Below are positions 10,000 through 23,092 of a stretch of DNA of 64,000 bases, one piece after another. How positions within the stretch are numbered: position 1 is the first letter of the stretch; every line of letters starts with the position of its first letter. The notes beneath the pieces were generated by a model. The model was not told where the DNA came from. It ran no database searches and saw only the letters and a program-made list of their open reading frames with translations. A program made the position numbers and the translations under genes. Source of the DNA: Pluralibacter sp. UBA7423 (GTDB lineage Bacteria > Pseudomonadota > Gammaproteobacteria > Enterobacterales > Enterobacteriaceae); the NCBI GenBank assembly GCA_002470465.1, contig DKMD01000013.1:62001-126000 (forward strand), in the 5' to 3' direction.

Positions 10000-11354
10000 T
10001 TAGCGTAACCCTGGGCAAAATGGCGGAGATCCTCAACGGTGAACTCGCCGGTCAGGACCTCACCATAGATGCCGTCACCACTGACACGCGCAAAATTACG
10101 CCAGGCTGCCTGTTTGTCGCGCTCAAAGGCGAGCGTTTCGATGCCCACGATTTCGCCGAACAGGCGAAAGATGCGGGTGCAGGTGCGCTGCTGGTTAGCC
10201 GTAAACTCGACTGCGCATTGCCGCAGGTTATCGTGAAAGATACCCGCCTGGCGTTTGGTGAACTGGCGGCGTGGGTTCGTCAGCAGGTGCCAACCCGCGT
10301 GGTGGCACTCACCGGCTCCTCCGGCAAAACTTCTGTTAAAGAGATGGCCGCGTCCATTCTTAGCCAGTGTGGCAACACGCTGTACACCGCGGGCAACCTG
10401 AATAACGACATCGGCGTGCCGATGACGCTGCTGCGCCTGACGAAAGAGCATGAGTTTGCCGTTATTGAACTGGGTGCCAACCATCAGGGCGAAATCGCCT
10501 GGACCGTCAGCCTGACGCGTCCGGAAGCCGCGCTGGTGAACAACCTTGCCGCCGCGCACCTGGAAGGATTTGGATCGCTTGCCGGTGTCGCAAAAGCAAA
10601 AGGCGAAATCTACACCGGCCTGCCGCTGAACGGCATTGCCATCATGAACGCCGACAACAACGACTGGCTGAACTGGCAGGGTGTCATTGGCGATCGCAAA
10701 GTGTGGCGCTTCTCGCCGAACGCGGCAAACAGCGACTTCACCGCTAATAACATTCATGTCACCAGCCACGGCACCGAATTTACGCTCCAGACGCCTACAG
10801 GCAACGTGGACGTCTTGCTGCCGCTTCCGGGCCGTCACAATATCGCGAATGCGCTTGCGGCAACGGCGCTGGCGATGGCGGTCGGTGCAGATCTGATAGC
10901 GGTAAAAGCGGGCCTTGCCACGCTGAAAGCCGTTCCGGGCCGTCTGTTCCCAATTCAGCTCGCTGAGAATCAACTGCTGCTGGATGACTCCTACAACGCA
11001 AACGTCGGCTCCATGACCGCCGCGGCGCAGGTGTTGTCCGAAATGCCGGGCTACCGCGTCTTCGTGGTTGGTGATATGGCTGAGCTTGGCGATGAAAGCG
11101 AAGCGTGCCACCGCCAGGTGGGTGAAGCGGCCAAGGCGGCGGGCATCGACCGCGTACTGAGCGTAGGTCAACTGAGCAAAACCATCAGCGACGCCAGCGG
11201 CGTCGGCGAACATTTTGCCGACAAGCCTGCGGCAATTGATCGCCTGAAAGCCCTTATCGAAGAGCATCAAATCATTACTATTTTGGTGAAAGGTTCACGT
11301 AGCGCTGCCATGGAAGAGGTGGTTCGCGCACTACAGGAGAACGGAACATGTTAG
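9996..11354 (+). CDS. murF: MurF, UDP-MurNAc-tripeptide:D-Ala-D-Ala ligase
   Basis: Last cytoplasmic amino acid ligase of the pathway, adding the D-Ala-D-Ala dipeptide made by Ddl. It is 452 residues as in E. coli. The P-loop is [11 protein letters not shown] near residue 107, with the Mur ligase central and C-terminal domains complete. It overlaps murE by 4 bases and mraY by 7 bases, consistent with translational coupling. Confidence 0.98.
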   Translation: MISVTLGKMAEILNGELAGQDLTIDAVTTDTRKITPGCLFVALKGERFDAHDFAEQAKDAGAGALLVSRKLDCALPQVIVKDTRLAFGELAAWVRQQVPTRVVALTGSSGKTSVKEMAASILSQCGNTLYTAGNLNNDIGVPMTLLRLTKEHEFAVIELGANHQGEIAWTVSLTRPEAALVNNLAAAHLEGFGSLAGVAKAKGEIYTGLPLNGIAIMNADNNDWLNWQGVIGDRKVWRFSPNAANSDFTANNIHVTSHGTEFTLQTPTGNVDVLLPLPGRHNIANALAATALAMAVGADLIAVKAGLATLKAVPGRLFPIQLAENQLLLDDSYNANVGSMTAAAQVLSEMPGYRVFVVGDMAELGDESEACHRQVGEAAKAAGIDRVLSVGQLSKTISDASGVGEHFADKPAAIDRLKALIEEHQIITILVKGSRSAAMEEVVRALQENGTC

Positions 11355-12430
11355 TTTGGCTGGCCGAACATTTGGTCAAATATTACTCCGGCTTTAACGT
11401 CTTTTCCTACCTGACGTTTCGCGCCATCGTCAGCCTGCTGACCGCGCTGTTCATCTCCCTGTGGATGGGCCCGCGTATGATTGCCCGTCTGCAAAAATTG
11501 TCCTTCGGCCAGGTCGTACGTAACGATGGCCCGGAATCGCACTTCAGCAAGCGCGGTACGCCAACGATGGGCGGGATCATGATCCTGACGGCGATTGTCG
11601 TTTCCGTTCTCTTGTGGGCTTATCCGTCCAACCCGTACGTCTGGTGCGTGCTGACGGTGCTGATCGGTTACGGCATCATCGGCTTCGTTGACGACTACCG
11701 CAAAGTGGTGCGTAAAGACACCAAAGGCCTGATTGCCCGCTGGAAGTATTTCTGGATGTCGGTCATCGCGCTGGGCGTGGCGTTTGCTCTGTATATGGCG
11801 GGGAAAGATACTCCGGCCACCGAGCTGGTGGTGCCGTTCTTTAAAGACATCATGCCGCAGCTGGGTATTTTCTACATTCTGCTGGCGTACTTCGTGATCG
11901 TCGGTACCGGCAATGCGGTGAACCTGACGGACGGTCTGGACGGTCTGGCAATCATGCCTACGGTCTTCGTAGCGGCAGGCTTTGCGCTGGTGGCCTGGGC
12001 GACCGGCAACATGAACTTCGCCAACTATCTGCATATCCCTTATCTGCGTCATGCGGGTGAGCTGGTGATCGTCTGCACGGCGATTGTCGGCGCAGGTTTA
12101 GGCTTCCTGTGGTTTAACACCTATCCGGCTCAGGTCTTCATGGGCGATGTAGGTTCTTTGGCCCTTGGCGGCGCGCTGGGCATTATCGCCGTGCTGCTGC
12201 GTCAGGAATTCCTGCTGGTGATCATGGGTGGGGTGTTTGTGGTGGAAACGTTGTCGGTGATTTTGCAGGTGGGCTCCTTCAAGCTGCGCGGTCAGCGCAT
12301 CTTCCGTATGGCGCCTATCCATCACCACTATGAGCTGAAAGGTTGGCCGGAACCGCGCGTTATCGTGCGCTTCTGGATTATCTCGCTGATGCTGGTGCTG
12401 ATTGGCCTGGCTACGCTGAAGGTACGTTAA
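11348..12430 (+). CDS. mraY: MraY, phospho-MurNAc-pentapeptide translocase
   Basis: Integral membrane enzyme of 360 residues that transfers phospho-MurNAc-pentapeptide to undecaprenyl phosphate, forming lipid I. The catalytic motifs are visible: DDYRK near residues 115-119, [10 protein letters not shown] near 190-200 and the HHHYE histidine cluster near 324-328. Hydrophobic segments fit the ten-helix fold. It starts inside the murF end behind GGAG. Confidence 0.98.
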   Translation: MLVWLAEHLVKYYSGFNVFSYLTFRAIVSLLTALFISLWMGPRMIARLQKLSFGQVVRNDGPESHFSKRGTPTMGGIMILTAIVVSVLLWAYPSNPYVWCVLTVLIGYGIIGFVDDYRKVVRKDTKGLIARWKYFWMSVIALGVAFALYMAGKDTPATELVVPFFKDIMPQLGIFYILLAYFVIVGTGNAVNLTDGLDGLAIMPTVFVAAGFALVAWATGNMNFANYLHIPYLRHAGELVIVCTAIVGAGLGFLWFNTYPAQVFMGDVGSLALGGALGIIAVLLRQEFLLVIMGGVFVVETLSVILQVGSFKLRGQRIFRMAPIHHHYELKGWPEPRVIVRFWIISLMLVLIGLATLKVR

Positions 12431-12432
12431 TG

Positions 12433-13749
12433 ATGGCTGAATACCAGGATAAAAACGTTGTCATCATCGGTCTGGGAATGACCGGGCTTTCCTGCGTGGA
12501 TTTCTTCCTCGCCCGTGGTGTGACGCCACGTGTGATGGACACCCGCGCCACGCCTCCGGGGCTTGATAAGCTGCCGGAAGAGGTGGCGCGTTTTGTCGGT
12601 GGTCTGAATGACGACTGGCTGCTGGCGGCGGATCTGATTGTGGCCAGCCCTGGTATTGCCCTCGCTCATCCTTCTCTGAGCGCTGCGGCTGATGCGGGCG
12701 TGGAAATCGTCGGTGATATCGAGCTGTTTTGCCGAGAGGCGCAGGCACCGATTGTGGCGATTACCGGTTCGAACGGCAAAAGCACCGTGACCACGCTGGT
12801 CGGCGAAATGGCGAAAGCGGCGGGCATGAACGTTGGTGTCGGTGGCAACATTGGTCTGCCAGCGCTGATGCTGCTGGACGTATCCCGCGAGCTGTACGTG
12901 CTTGAGCTCTCCAGCTTCCAGCTGGAAACCACCTCCAGCCTCGAGGCGGTGGCCGCGACGATCCTGAATGTCACAGAAGATCACATGGACAGATATCCGT
13001 TTGGTCTTCAGCAGTACCGCGCGGCCAAACTGCGCGTTTATGAAAATGCTAAGACCTGTGTGGTCAACGCCGACGATGCGCTGACCATGCCGGTGCGCGG
13101 TGCCGATGAGCGCTGCGTCAGCTTTGGCGTCAACATGGGCGATTATCATCTGAACCGCCAGCAGGGCGAAACCTGGCTGCGCGTGAAGGGTGAGAAGGTC
13201 CTCAACGTGCGTGAAATGAAACTGACCGGCCAGCATAACTACAGCAACGCCCTGGCCGCGCTGGCGCTGGCGGATGCAGCTGGTTTGCCGCGCGCAAGCA
13301 GCCTGAAAGCGCTGACGACCTTCACCGGGCTGGCGCATCGCTTCCAGCTGGCGCTGGAGCACAACGGCGTGCGCTGGATCAACGATTCCAAAGCCACCAA
13401 CGTCGGCAGCACCGAAGCGGCGCTGAACGGCCTGCATGTCGACGGTACGCTGCACCTGCTGCTCGGTGGTGACGGCAAATCAGCGGATTTCTCCCCCCTG
13501 AAGACGTGGCTGAAGGGCGATAACGTGCGTCTGTGGTGCTTTGGTCGTGACGGCGATGCGCTGGCGGAGCTGCGCCCGGAAGTGGCGACCCGCACTGAGA
13601 CGATGGAACAAGCCATGCGTCAGCTTGCGCCGCAGCTGAAATCTGGAGACATGGTGCTGCTGTCGCCTGCTTGTGCGAGCCTCGATCAGTTTAAGAATTT
13701 TGAGCAGCGCGGGGATGTATTTACCCGCCTGGCGAAGGAGTTAGGCTAA
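12433..13749 (+). CDS. murD: MurD, UDP-MurNAc-L-alanine:D-glutamate ligase
   Basis: Adds D-glutamate to UDP-MurNAc-L-Ala. There are two adjacent ATGs (12430 and 12433); the second gives 438 residues ([15 protein letters not shown]), the E. coli form, and an earlier in-frame codon at 12343 lies inside mraY. The N-terminal UDP-binding Rossmann-like domain, the P-loop [10 protein letters not shown] near residue 110 and the C-terminal domain are complete. The stop TAA shares its last A with the ftsW ATG. Confidence 0.97.
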   Translation: MAEYQDKNVVIIGLGMTGLSCVDFFLARGVTPRVMDTRATPPGLDKLPEEVARFVGGLNDDWLLAADLIVASPGIALAHPSLSAAADAGVEIVGDIELFCREAQAPIVAITGSNGKSTVTTLVGEMAKAAGMNVGVGGNIGLPALMLLDVSRELYVLELSSFQLETTSSLEAVAATILNVTEDHMDRYPFGLQQYRAAKLRVYENAKTCVVNADDALTMPVRGADERCVSFGVNMGDYHLNRQQGETWLRVKGEKVLNVREMKLTGQHNYSNALAALALADAAGLPRASSLKALTTFTGLAHRFQLALEHNGVRWINDSKATNVGSTEAALNGLHVDGTLHLLLGGDGKSADFSPLKTWLKGDNVRLWCFGRDGDALAELRPEVATRTETMEQAMRQLAPQLKSGDMVLLSPACASLDQFKNFEQRGDVFTRLAKELG

Positions 13750-14993
13750 TGCGTTTATCTCTCCCTCGCCTGAGAATGCCGCACCTGCCGGGATCCGGGA
13801 TCCTGGTCTGGCTGTTTGCGGCGTTGAAGGGCTGGGTGATGGGCTCCCGGCAGAAAGATACCGACAGCCTGGTGATGTACGATCGTACCCTGCTGTGGCT
13901 GACGCTCGGCCTTGCGGCGATCGGTTTTATCATGGTGACCTCGGCATCCATGCCGGTGGGGCAGCGCCTGGCAAACGATCCGTTCCTGTTCGCCAAGCGC
14001 GATGGGTTGTATATCGTGCTGGCGTTCTGTCTGGGCCTTATTACTCTGCGCTGGCCGATGGCGTTCTGGCAGCGCCACAGTACCGCCATGCTGATCATGT
14101 CGATCGGCATGTTGTTAATTGTACTGGTGGTGGGCAGCTCGGTGAACGGGGCCTCGCGCTGGATTGCCTTCGGTCCGCTGCGTATTCAGCCTGCGGAATT
14201 TACCAAGCTGTCGCTGTTCTGTTACATCGCCAACTATCTGGTGCGTAAAGGCGATGAGGTGCGAAACAACCTGCGCGGCTTCTTAAAGCCGATGGGGGTG
14301 ATTTTCGTGCTGGCAATCCTGCTGCTGGCGCAGCCCGATCTCGGGACCGTCGTTGTGCTGTTTGTGACGACGCTGGCGATGCTGTTCCTCGGCGGTGCAA
14401 AGCTGTGGCAGTTCATCGCGATTATTGGCATGGGGATCTCGGCGGTTGTCCTGCTGATCCTGGCAGAACCGTACCGTATTCGCCGCGTGACCTCATTCTG
14501 GAACCCGTGGGAAGATCCTTTCGGTAGCGGTTACCAGCTGACCCAGTCCCTGATGGCGTTTGGTCGCGGTGAAATGTGGGGACAAGGCCTCGGCAACTCG
14601 GTACAGAAGCTGGAGTATTTGCCGGAAGCGCATACCGACTTCATCTTCGCCATCATCGGTGAAGAACTCGGCTACGTTGGTGTGGTGCTGGCGCTTTTAA
14701 TGGTATTCTTCGTCGCTTTCCGCGCCATGTCCATTGGCCGCAAGGCGCTGGAGATTGACCAGCGCTTCTCAGGTTTCCTGGCGTGTTCGATTGGCGTGTG
14801 GTTTAGCTTCCAGGCGCTGGTTAACGTTGGCGCGGCGGCGGGCATGCTGCCAACCAAAGGCCTGACGCTCCCGCTTATCAGCTACGGGGGCTCCAGTCTG
14901 CTGATTATGTCGACGGCCATCATGCTGCTGTTGCGAATTGATTATGAAACGCGCCTGGAAAAAGCACAGGCGTTTACACGAGGTGTTCGATGA
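13749..14993 (+). CDS. ftsW: FtsW, septal peptidoglycan glycosyltransferase (SEDS)
   Basis: SEDS-family polymerase that, with FtsI, synthesises septal peptidoglycan from lipid II. It is 414 residues as in E. coli, with ten hydrophobic segments after a basic cytoplasmic N-terminus. The conserved loop region with [16 protein letters not shown] near residues 295-310 is intact. It begins at the last A of the murD stop and overlaps murG by ATGA. Confidence 0.97.
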   Translation: MRLSLPRLRMPHLPGSGILVWLFAALKGWVMGSRQKDTDSLVMYDRTLLWLTLGLAAIGFIMVTSASMPVGQRLANDPFLFAKRDGLYIVLAFCLGLITLRWPMAFWQRHSTAMLIMSIGMLLIVLVVGSSVNGASRWIAFGPLRIQPAEFTKLSLFCYIANYLVRKGDEVRNNLRGFLKPMGVIFVLAILLLAQPDLGTVVVLFVTTLAMLFLGGAKLWQFIAIIGMGISAVVLLILAEPYRIRRVTSFWNPWEDPFGSGYQLTQSLMAFGRGEMWGQGLGNSVQKLEYLPEAHTDFIFAIIGEELGYVGVVLALLMVFFVAFRAMSIGRKALEIDQRFSGFLACSIGVWFSFQALVNVGAAAGMLPTKGLTLPLISYGGSSLLIMSTAIMLLLRIDYETRLEKAQAFTRGVR

Positions 14994-16057
14994 GTGCTCA
15001 GGCGAAGCGGTTGATGGTGATGGCGGGCGGGACCGGTGGACACGTGTTCCCGGGGCTGGCTGTTGCACACCATCTGATGGAGCAGGGCTGGCAGGTTCGC
15101 TGGCTCGGCACCGCCGATCGTATGGAAGCGGACCTGGTGCCCAAACATGGCATCGACATCGATTTCATCCAGATTTCCGGCCTGCGTGGAAAAGGCCTCA
15201 AGGCAATGCTTTTTGCGCCGATACGTATCTTCACGGCCTGGCGTCAGGCGCGCGCAATTATGCAGCGTTTTCAACCGGATGTGGTGCTGGGAATGGGCGG
15301 TTATGTCTCCGGTCCAGGGGGGCTGGCGGCTTGGTCATTGGGGATTCCGGTTGTGCTGCATGAGCAAAACGGCATTGCTGGCCTCACCAACAAATGGCTG
15401 GCGAAAATCGCGAAGACCGTGATGCAGGCATTCCCGGGCGCTTTCCCAAATGCCGAAGTGGTGGGCAACCCGGTGCGTACCGACGTACTGGCATTGCCGC
15501 TTCCTCAACAGCGCCTGGCCGGGCGTGACGGTGAAATCCGCGTGCTGGTGGTTGGTGGTTCGCAGGGGGCACGCGTGCTGAACCAGACAATGCCGCAGGT
15601 GGCCGCGAAGCTGGGTTCTGCTGTCACAATCTGGCATCAGAGCGGTAAAGGTGCGCAGCAGACCGTTGAGCAGGCATATGCCGGGGCGGGTCAGCCGCAG
15701 CATAAAGTGACGGAATTTATTGACGATATGGCCGCGGCCTATGCCTGGGCTGATGTGGTGGTCTGTCGTTCGGGCGCCCTGACGGTCAGCGAAATTGCCG
15801 CTGCCGGGCTGCCCGCGATTTTTGTGCCCTTCCAGCATAAAGACAGGCAGCAGTACTGGAATGCGTTGCCGCTGGAAAAAGCAGGTGCTGCCACCATTTT
15901 TGAGCAGCCGCAGTTCACGGCAGAAGCCGTGGCCAACACGCTTTCTGGATGGGACAGAAAGACGTTGCTGGAGATGGCAGAGCGGGCTCGTGCCGCCGCT
16001 ATTCCGGATGCAACCGAGCGGGTTGCGAAAGAAGTGAGCCTGGCCGCACAGGCCTAA
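14990..16057 (+). CDS. murG: MurG, lipid II synthase (GlcNAc transferase)
   Basis: Peripheral membrane GT28 glycosyltransferase that adds GlcNAc from UDP-GlcNAc to lipid I. It is 355 residues as in E. coli. The G-loops [17 protein letters not shown] (from residue 13) and [13 protein letters not shown] (near 190) and the HEQN segment near 124-127 are present. A short hairpin (16063-16082) without a T run lies in the 58-base gap before murC. Confidence 0.98.
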   Translation: MSAQAKRLMVMAGGTGGHVFPGLAVAHHLMEQGWQVRWLGTADRMEADLVPKHGIDIDFIQISGLRGKGLKAMLFAPIRIFTAWRQARAIMQRFQPDVVLGMGGYVSGPGGLAAWSLGIPVVLHEQNGIAGLTNKWLAKIAKTVMQAFPGAFPNAEVVGNPVRTDVLALPLPQQRLAGRDGEIRVLVVGGSQGARVLNQTMPQVAAKLGSAVTIWHQSGKGAQQTVEQAYAGAGQPQHKVTEFIDDMAAAYAWADVVVCRSGALTVSEIAAAGLPAIFVPFQHKDRQQYWNALPLEKAGAATIFEQPQFTAEAVANTLSGWDRKTLLEMAERARAAAIPDATERVAKEVSLAAQA

Positions 16058-16115
16058 TCATCGCAGCGCCTGTTTGCGCTGCACGAATGTTTAAGTAGTC
16101 GATGGCGTTTAGAGA

Positions 16116-17591
16116 ATGAATACACAACAACTGGCAAAACTGCGTTCCATTGTGCCCGAGATGCGTCGCGTCCGGCACATCCACTTTGTTGGCATCGGCG
16201 GTGCTGGCATGGGCGGTATTGCCGAAGTGTTGGCTAATGAAGGGTATCAGATTAGCGGTTCGGATTTAGCGCCGAACCCGGTGACTCAGCAGCTGACGGC
16301 GCTGGGTGCCACGATTTATTTCAACCATCGCCCGGAAAACGTGCGTAATGCGAGCGTTGTGGTTGTTTCCAGCGCCATTTCCGCCGATAACCCGGAAATC
16401 GTTGCCGCCCACGAGGCGCGCATTCCGGTGATTCGCCGCGCAGAAATGCTGGCGGAGTTGATGCGCTTCCGTCACGGGATCGCGATTGCCGGCACGCATG
16501 GTAAAACCACCACTACGGCAATGGTGTCGAGCATTTACGCGGAAGCGGGCCTCGATCCAACTTTCGTCAACGGCGGTCTGGTGAAAGCGGCGGGTGTTCA
16601 CGCTCGTCTCGGCCACAGCCGTTACCTGATTGCTGAAGCGGATGAGAGCGATGCGTCATTCCTCCACCTGCAGCCGATGGTGGCGATTGTCACCAACATC
16701 GAAGCCGACCATATGGATACCTACCAGGGCGACTTTGAAAATTTAAAGCAGACGTTTATTAATTTCCTGCACAATTTGCCGTTTTATGGTCGTGCGGTGA
16801 TGTGCGTGGACGATCCGGTGATTCGTGAGCTGCTGCCTCGCGTCGGGCGTCAGATCACAACATACGGCTTCAGCGACGACGCTGACGTGCGCGTTGAAGA
16901 GTACAAGCAGATTGGCGCGCAGGGGCACTTTACGCTGATTCGCCAGGACAAAGCGCCACTGAACGTGACGCTGAATGCGCCAGGTCGCCATAACGCCCTG
17001 AACGCGGCGGCGGCGGTTGCGGTGGCAACAGAAGAAGGCATCGAAGACGACGCCATTTTGCGCGCGCTGGAAAGTTTCCAGGGCACCGGCCGTCGTTTCG
17101 ACTTCCTCGGTGAGTTCCCGCTGGAAAGCGTGAACGGTAAAAGCGGTAGTGCAATGCTGGTTGATGACTACGGTCATCACCCGACTGAGGTCGACGCCAC
17201 CATTAAAGCGGCGCGCGCGGGCTGGCCGGATAAAAATCTGGTGATGATTTTCCAGCCTCACCGCTTCACCCGTACGCGCGACCTGTATGACGATTTCGCA
17301 AACGTGCTGACCGAAGTGGATTCGCTGCTGATGCTGGAAGTGTATCCGGCGGGCGAAGCGCCCATTCCTGGAGCCGATAGCCGTTCGCTGTGCCGCACCA
17401 TTCGCGGGCGTGGAAAGGTAGACCCGATTCTGGTCTCGGACCCGGCGAAGGTGGCGGAAATGCTGGCACCCGTGCTGACCGGCAATGACCTGATTCTGAT
17501 TCAGGGCGCAGGGAATATCGGCAAAATTGCGCGTAACTTAGCGGAAATCAAACTCAAGCCGCAAACACAGGAGGAGGAGCGTCATGGCTAA
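16116..17591 (+). CDS. murC: MurC, UDP-MurNAc:L-alanine ligase
   Basis: Adds the first amino acid, L-alanine, to UDP-MurNAc. It is 491 residues as in E. coli. The N-terminal UDP-binding loop [14 protein letters not shown] is near residue 26, the P-loop [11 protein letters not shown] near residue 126, and the C-terminal domain with FQPHRFTRT near 380 is intact. The ATG at 16116 follows a weak ribosome binding site (TTTAGAG). It overlaps ddlB by 8 bases. Confidence 0.97.
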   Translation: MNTQQLAKLRSIVPEMRRVRHIHFVGIGGAGMGGIAEVLANEGYQISGSDLAPNPVTQQLTALGATIYFNHRPENVRNASVVVVSSAISADNPEIVAAHEARIPVIRRAEMLAELMRFRHGIAIAGTHGKTTTTAMVSSIYAEAGLDPTFVNGGLVKAAGVHARLGHSRYLIAEADESDASFLHLQPMVAIVTNIEADHMDTYQGDFENLKQTFINFLHNLPFYGRAVMCVDDPVIRELLPRVGRQITTYGFSDDADVRVEEYKQIGAQGHFTLIRQDKAPLNVTLNAPGRHNALNAAAAVAVATEEGIEDDAILRALESFQGTGRRFDFLGEFPLESVNGKSGSAMLVDDYGHHPTEVDATIKAARAGWPDKNLVMIFQPHRFTRTRDLYDDFANVLTEVDSLLMLEVYPAGEAPIPGADSRSLCRTIRGRGKVDPILVSDPAKVAEMLAPVLTGNDLILIQGAGNIGKIARNLAEIKLKPQTQEEERHG

Positions 17592-18504
17592 TAGAATCGC
17601 TGTCCTTCTCGGCGGCACTTCCGCTGAACGTGAAGTTTCACTCAATTCTGGCGCTGCGGTTGTGGCTGGTCTGCGTGAAGCCGGCATTGATGCACACGGC
17701 GTTGATCCGCGCGATGTCGATATTACGCAGCTGAAAAAAGACGGTTTTAAGAAAGCGTTTATTGCTCTGCACGGACGGGGTGGTGAAGATGGCACGCTTC
17801 AGGGATTACTGGAGCTGATTGGCCTGCCTTACACCGGCAGCGGCGTGATGGCCTCGGCGCTGTCGATGGACAAACTGCGTAGCAAGCTGCTGTGGCAGGG
17901 CGCAGGATTACCGGTTGCGCCGTGGGTTGCTTTGACCCGCGCACAGTTCGCCAATGGTCTGAGCCAGGACGAACAGCAACGTATTGCCACGCTGGGTTTA
18001 CCGCTGATTGTGAAGCCCAGCCGGGAAGGATCCAGCGTCGGCATGTCGAAAGTGACAGAAAGTGGTGCACTTTTAGATGCCTTAACGCTGGCTTTTCAGC
18101 ATGATGAAGAAGTACTCATAGAAAAATGGTTAAGCGGCCCGGAATTTACCGTTGCGGTACTTGGTGAAGAAATTTTGCCATCGGTTCGTATCCAACCAGC
18201 CGGAGTCTTCTATGATTATGAGGCGAAGTATCTCTCTGACGAGACGCAGTATTTCTGCCCAGGTTGTGAAGATCTGAGCCGTGAACAGGAAATGCGTGCC
18301 CTGGTGCTCAAAGCCTGGACTGTTTTAGGTTGTTCAGGGTGGGGACGCATTGACGTGATGCAGGACAGCGATGGTCAGTTATATCTGCTGGAAGCCAATA
18401 CTTCTCCAGGGATGACCAGCCACAGCCTGGTGCCGATGGCGGCGCGTCAGGCGGGCATGAGCTTCTCGCAGTTGGTAGTACGCATTCTGGACCTGGCGGG
18501 TTGA
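17584..18504 (+). CDS. ddlB: DdlB, D-alanine:D-alanine ligase
   Basis: ATP-grasp enzyme of 306 residues joining two D-alanines for MurF. The N-terminal [16 protein letters not shown] motif holds the first-subsite glutamate; [11 protein letters not shown] near residue 144 and the C-terminal RIDVM...EANTSPGMT loop near 255-282 are the ATP/Mg and second D-Ala binding segments. It starts behind GGAGGAG inside the murC end. One base separates it from ftsQ. Confidence 0.97.
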   Translation: MANRIAVLLGGTSAEREVSLNSGAAVVAGLREAGIDAHGVDPRDVDITQLKKDGFKKAFIALHGRGGEDGTLQGLLELIGLPYTGSGVMASALSMDKLRSKLLWQGAGLPVAPWVALTRAQFANGLSQDEQQRIATLGLPLIVKPSREGSSVGMSKVTESGALLDALTLAFQHDEEVLIEKWLSGPEFTVAVLGEEILPSVRIQPAGVFYDYEAKYLSDETQYFCPGCEDLSREQEMRALVLKAWTVLGCSGWGRIDVMQDSDGQLYLLEANTSPGMTSHSLVPMAARQAGMSFSQLVVRILDLAG

Positions 18505-18505
18505 T

Positions 18506-19342
18506 ATGTCGCAGGCAGCACTGAACACACGGAATCGGGAAGAAGAGGACGACATCGCTTCTTCGCGCAGAAATAATGGAACGCGTCTTGCAGGGATTGT
18601 GTTCCTGCTCGCGGTATTATGCACCGTGTTGATGAGCGGCTGGATGGTACTGGGCTGGATGGAAGACGCGCAGCGTCTGCCTTTATCCAAGCTGGTAGTG
18701 ACCGGGGAGCGGCACTACACGAGAAATGATGATATTCGCCAGGCGATTCTGGCCCTCGGTCCGCCGGGAACGTTCATGACGCAGGACGTGAATATCATTC
18801 AGAGTCAAATTGAGCGCCTGCCCTGGATTAAACAGGCGAGCGTTCGTAAGCAGTGGCCGGACGAATTGAAGATTCATCTGGTTGAATATGTGCCGATTGC
18901 GCGCTGGAATGATCAGCATATGGTCGATAGTGACGGTAACGCATTCAGCGTACCGGCGGATCGCACCAGCAAGCAGAATTTGCCGATGTTGTATGGTCCG
19001 GAAGGCAGTGAGAACGAAGTGCTGCAGGGCTATCGCGATATGGGACAAATGCTGGCAAAAGGGAAATTTACGTTGAAAGTGGCGGCGATGACCGCACGCC
19101 GCTCCTGGCAGTTGACGTTAAGTAATGACATCAAACTGAATCTGGGGCGCGGCGATACGATGAAAAGGCTTGAGCGCTTTTTAGAACTCTATCCTGTTCT
19201 TCAGCAGCAGGCGCAGACCGATGGCAAACGGATAAGCTACGTTGATTTGCGTTATGACTCAGGCGCGGCAGTAGGCTGGCAGCCCGCTCCCGTAGAGGAT
19301 ACACATCAACAACAAAATCAGGCACAGGCAGAGCAACAATGA
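18506..19342 (+). CDS. ftsQ: FtsQ, divisome protein
   Basis: Bitopic division protein of 278 residues (E. coli has 276). It has a basic cytoplasmic tail of about 30 residues, one membrane segment at about 31-53, a POTRA domain from about 58 ([13 protein letters not shown]) and the beta domain that binds FtsB. The glutamine-rich C-terminal tail is the variable part and accounts for the small length difference. It overlaps ftsA by ATGA. Confidence 0.96.
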   Translation: MSQAALNTRNREEEDDIASSRRNNGTRLAGIVFLLAVLCTVLMSGWMVLGWMEDAQRLPLSKLVVTGERHYTRNDDIRQAILALGPPGTFMTQDVNIIQSQIERLPWIKQASVRKQWPDELKIHLVEYVPIARWNDQHMVDSDGNAFSVPADRTSKQNLPMLYGPEGSENEVLQGYRDMGQMLAKGKFTLKVAAMTARRSWQLTLSNDIKLNLGRGDTMKRLERFLELYPVLQQQAQTDGKRISYVDLRYDSGAAVGWQPAPVEDTHQQQNQAQAEQQ

Positions 19343-20595
19343 TCAAAGCGACGGACAGAAAACTGGTAGTAGGACTGGAAATTGGTACCGCGAAGGTAGC
19401 CGCTTTGGTAGGGGAAGTTCTGCCCGACGGAATGGTGAATATCATTGGCGTGGGCAGTTGCCCATCCCGGGGTATGGACAAAGGCGGCGTTAATGACCTG
19501 GAATCCGTGGTGAAGTGCGTACAGCGCGCCATTGACCAGGCCGAGCTGATGGCGGATTGCCAGATATCATCCGTGTATCTGGCGCTTTCGGGTAAACATA
19601 TAAGCTGTCAGAATGAAATCGGCATGGTGCCAATTTCAGAAGAAGAAGTGACGCAGGAAGACGTTGAAAACGTAGTCCACACGGCGAAATCTGTACGTGT
19701 CCGCGACGAGCATCGCGTGTTGCATGTGATTCCGCAGGAATATGCCATTGACTACCAGGAAGGGATCAAAAACCCGGTAGGCTTGTCTGGCGTGCGTATG
19801 CAGGCGAAGGTGCATCTGATTACCTGCCACAACGATATGGCGAAGAACATTGTTAAAGCCGTGGAACGTTGTGGCCTGAAAGTTGACCAACTGATTTTCG
19901 CCGGGCTGGCGTCGAGCTATTCCGTGCTGACGGAAGATGAACGTGAGCTGGGCGTCTGTGTGGTCGACGTGGGCGGTGGTACTATGGACATCGCCGTCTA
20001 TACCGGCGGTGCGCTACGCCATACCAAAGTTATCCCTTATGCAGGGAACGTAGTAACCAGCGACATCGCTTACGCCTTCGGTACGCCACCGAGCGATGCC
20101 GAAGCGATTAAAGTTCGCCACGGCTGTGCGCTTGGCTCTATCGTCGGTAAAGACGAAAGCGTGGAAGTGCCAAGCGTGGGCGGTCGTCCGCCGCGCAGTT
20201 TGCAGCGCCAGACGCTGGCCGAGGTCATCGAGCCGCGTTATACCGAGCTGCTGAACCTGGTGAACGAAGAGATTTTGCAATTGCAGGAACAGCTGCGCCA
20301 GCAGGGTGTCAAACACCATCTGGCGGCAGGTATTGTTCTGACCGGTGGTGCTGCGCAAATTGAAGGCCTTGCCGCCTGCGCGCAGCGCGTGTTCCATACG
20401 CAGGTGCGCATCGGCGCGCCGCTGAACATCACCGGACTGACGGATTATGCCCAGGAGCCTTATTACTCAACGGCGGTGGGCCTGCTGCACTACGGCAAAG
20501 AGTCACATTTGAGTGGTGAAGCGGAAGTGGAAAAACGTGTCGCAGTGAGTTCGTGGATCAAACGAATCAATACCTGGCTGCGAAAAGAGTTTTAA
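19339..20595 (+). CDS. ftsA: FtsA, actin-like Z-ring membrane tether
   Basis: Actin/Hsp70-fold ATPase anchoring FtsZ to the membrane and recruiting later division proteins. It is 418 residues (E. coli 420). Phosphate loop [15 protein letters not shown] is near residue 13 and the second nucleotide loop [13 protein letters not shown] near residue 210. The C-terminus ends in an amphipathic helix, [13 protein letters not shown], the membrane-targeting sequence. A hairpin in the 62-base gap (20604-20610 with 20622-20628) precedes ftsZ. Confidence 0.97.
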   Translation: MIKATDRKLVVGLEIGTAKVAALVGEVLPDGMVNIIGVGSCPSRGMDKGGVNDLESVVKCVQRAIDQAELMADCQISSVYLALSGKHISCQNEIGMVPISEEEVTQEDVENVVHTAKSVRVRDEHRVLHVIPQEYAIDYQEGIKNPVGLSGVRMQAKVHLITCHNDMAKNIVKAVERCGLKVDQLIFAGLASSYSVLTEDERELGVCVVDVGGGTMDIAVYTGGALRHTKVIPYAGNVVTSDIAYAFGTPPSDAEAIKVRHGCALGSIVGKDESVEVPSVGGRPPRSLQRQTLAEVIEPRYTELLNLVNEEILQLQEQLRQQGVKHHLAAGIVLTGGAAQIEGLAACAQRVFHTQVRIGAPLNITGLTDYAQEPYYSTAVGLLHYGKESHLSGEAEVEKRVAVSSWIKRINTWLRKEF

Positions 20596-20657
20596 TTTTT
20601 TAAGAGAGCGTCGAAAATTAGCGCTCTCAGGCGACAGGCACAACGGAGAGAGAAACT

Positions 20658-21809
20658 ATGTTTGAACCTATGGAACTGACCAACGACGCGGTGATTAAAG
20701 TCATCGGCGTCGGTGGTGGCGGTGGTAACGCCGTCGAGCACATGGTGCGCGAGCGCATTGAGGGTGTTGAATTCTTCGCAGTAAATACGGACGCCCAGGC
20801 GTTGCGTAAAACTGCCGTCGGTCAGACCATTCAGATTGGTAACGGAATTACCAAAGGTCTGGGCGCTGGCGCAAACCCGGAAGTTGGCCGCAATGCGGCA
20901 GACGAAGACCGTGAAGCCCTGCGTTCTGCGCTGGAAGGTGCTGACATGGTGTTTATCGCAGCCGGCATGGGCGGCGGTACCGGTACTGGTGCAGCACCTG
21001 TTGTAGCGGAAGTTGCCAAAGATCTGGGTATTCTGACCGTTGCTGTCGTGACTAAGCCTTTCAACTTTGAAGGCAAGAAGCGTATGGCGTTTGCGGAGCA
21101 GGGTATCGCTGAGCTGTCCAAACACGTGGACTCGCTGATCACGATTCCTAACGACAAGCTGCTGAAAGTGCTGGGTCGCGGTATCTCCCTGCTGGACGCG
21201 TTTGGCGCAGCGAACGACGTGCTGAAAGGCGCAGTTCAGGGTATCGCCGAGCTGATTACTCGTCCGGGTCTGATGAACGTCGACTTTGCTGACGTGCGCA
21301 CCGTCATGTCCGAAATGGGCTATGCGATGATGGGCTCCGGTCTGGCAAGCGGTGAGGATCGTGCGGAAGAAGCGGCTGAAATGGCTATCTCTTCCCCACT
21401 GCTGGAAGATATCGACCTGTCTGGCGCACGCGGCGTGCTGGTTAACATTACCGCTGGCTTCGATCTGCGTCTGGATGAATTCGAAACCGTCGGTAACACC
21501 ATCCGTGCATTTGCTTCGGATAACGCGACCGTGGTTATCGGTACTTCACTTGACCCGGATATGAACGACGAGCTGCGCGTGACCGTTGTTGCTACCGGTA
21601 TCGGTATGGATAAGCGTCCAGAAATTACCCTGGTGACCAACAAGCAACAGCAGCAGCCAGTGATGGACCGCTATCAGCAGCACGGCATGGCGCCGTTGAC
21701 GCAAGAACAGAAGCCGGCCGCTAAAGTGGTAAACGACAATACGCCGCAGACCACGAAAGAACCGGATTATCTGGATATTCCAGCCTTCCTGCGTAAGCAA
21801 GCTGATTAA
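20658..21809 (+). CDS. ftsZ: FtsZ, tubulin-like division GTPase
   Basis: Forms the Z ring at mid-cell. It is 383 residues as in E. coli. The tubulin signature GGGTGTG lies near residues 104-110 and the T7 synergy loop [11 protein letters not shown] near 207-217. A variable linker rich in Q, K and T leads to the conserved C-terminal peptide [16 protein letters not shown] that binds FtsA and ZipA. It starts behind GGAGAGAG and is the most distal division gene of the cluster before lpxC. Confidence 0.98.
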   Translation: MFEPMELTNDAVIKVIGVGGGGGNAVEHMVRERIEGVEFFAVNTDAQALRKTAVGQTIQIGNGITKGLGAGANPEVGRNAADEDREALRSALEGADMVFIAAGMGGGTGTGAAPVVAEVAKDLGILTVAVVTKPFNFEGKKRMAFAEQGIAELSKHVDSLITIPNDKLLKVLGRGISLLDAFGAANDVLKGAVQGIAELITRPGLMNVDFADVRTVMSEMGYAMMGSGLASGEDRAEEAAEMAISSPLLEDIDLSGARGVLVNITAGFDLRLDEFETVGNTIRAFASDNATVVIGTSLDPDMNDELRVTVVATGIGMDKRPEITLVTNKQQQQPVMDRYQQHGMAPLTQEQKPAAKVVNDNTPQTTKEPDYLDIPAFLRKQAD

Positions 21810-21865
21810 GAATTAGCTGGAAGTTGGGTATGTGCGCTCTTTGTGCTAAACTGGCCTGCCGAATG

Positions 21866-21871
21866 TATAGT
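21866..21871 (+). promoter_or_regulatory. Probable lpxC promoter -10 box
   Basis: TATAGT, preceded by TG, lies 39 bases before the lpxC start in the ftsZ-lpxC gap. A TTGTGC (21841-21846) is a possible but over-spaced -35 (19 bases), so only the -10 element is called. Confidence 0.5.
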
Positions 21872-21888
21872 ACACTTCGGTTGGATAG

Positions 21889-22827
<939 letters not shown>

Positions 22828-22847
22828 GCCTGACCATTCTGTAAATT

Positions 22848-22900
22848 CGACTGGTAACCTGGTACTCTCTCCGTCCAGGAAGCCAGTCGTTTTTCTTTTT
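22848..22900 (+). terminator. Rho-independent terminator after lpxC
   Basis: Long stem CGACTGG (22848-22854) with CCAGTCG (22883-22889), with an inner CCTGG/CCAGG pairing, followed by TTTTTCTTTTT. It ends the dcw cluster 20 bases after the lpxC stop. Confidence 0.85.
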
Positions 22901-23092
22901 AGACCCCCGAATTTTTTCTCCACGCTGCTTAGCGTATAAACTTCTGCATAAACTCGTGCGATCGCTGGTTTCATGAACACTTTTCCGCGTGGTTTTCCGT
23001 CATTCCTGCTGCCGGGGAGTGCCATTAGTGGTACTATCTGGGCGCTTAAAAAATTTAGATAGGTTGCCTGGCAACCAGGGTGGAAAAGGTAA
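22901..23092 (+). promoter_or_regulatory. lpxC-secM intergenic region
   Basis: No gene is seen. The region should hold the secM-secA promoter, but I could not fix -35 and -10 boxes. A hairpin GGTTGC-CTG-GCAACC (23062-23076) lies just before the secM ribosome binding site. Confidence 0.4.

Noticed and set aside
9951..11270. A 439-codon frame antisense to murF
   Set aside because: murF is complete with its P-loop and operon overlaps; the antisense frame has no supporting signal.
16063..16082. Hairpin between murG and murC as a terminator
   Set aside because: GCAGCGC/GCGCTGC has no T run and murC must be transcribed with the cluster; it is more likely an mRNA feature.
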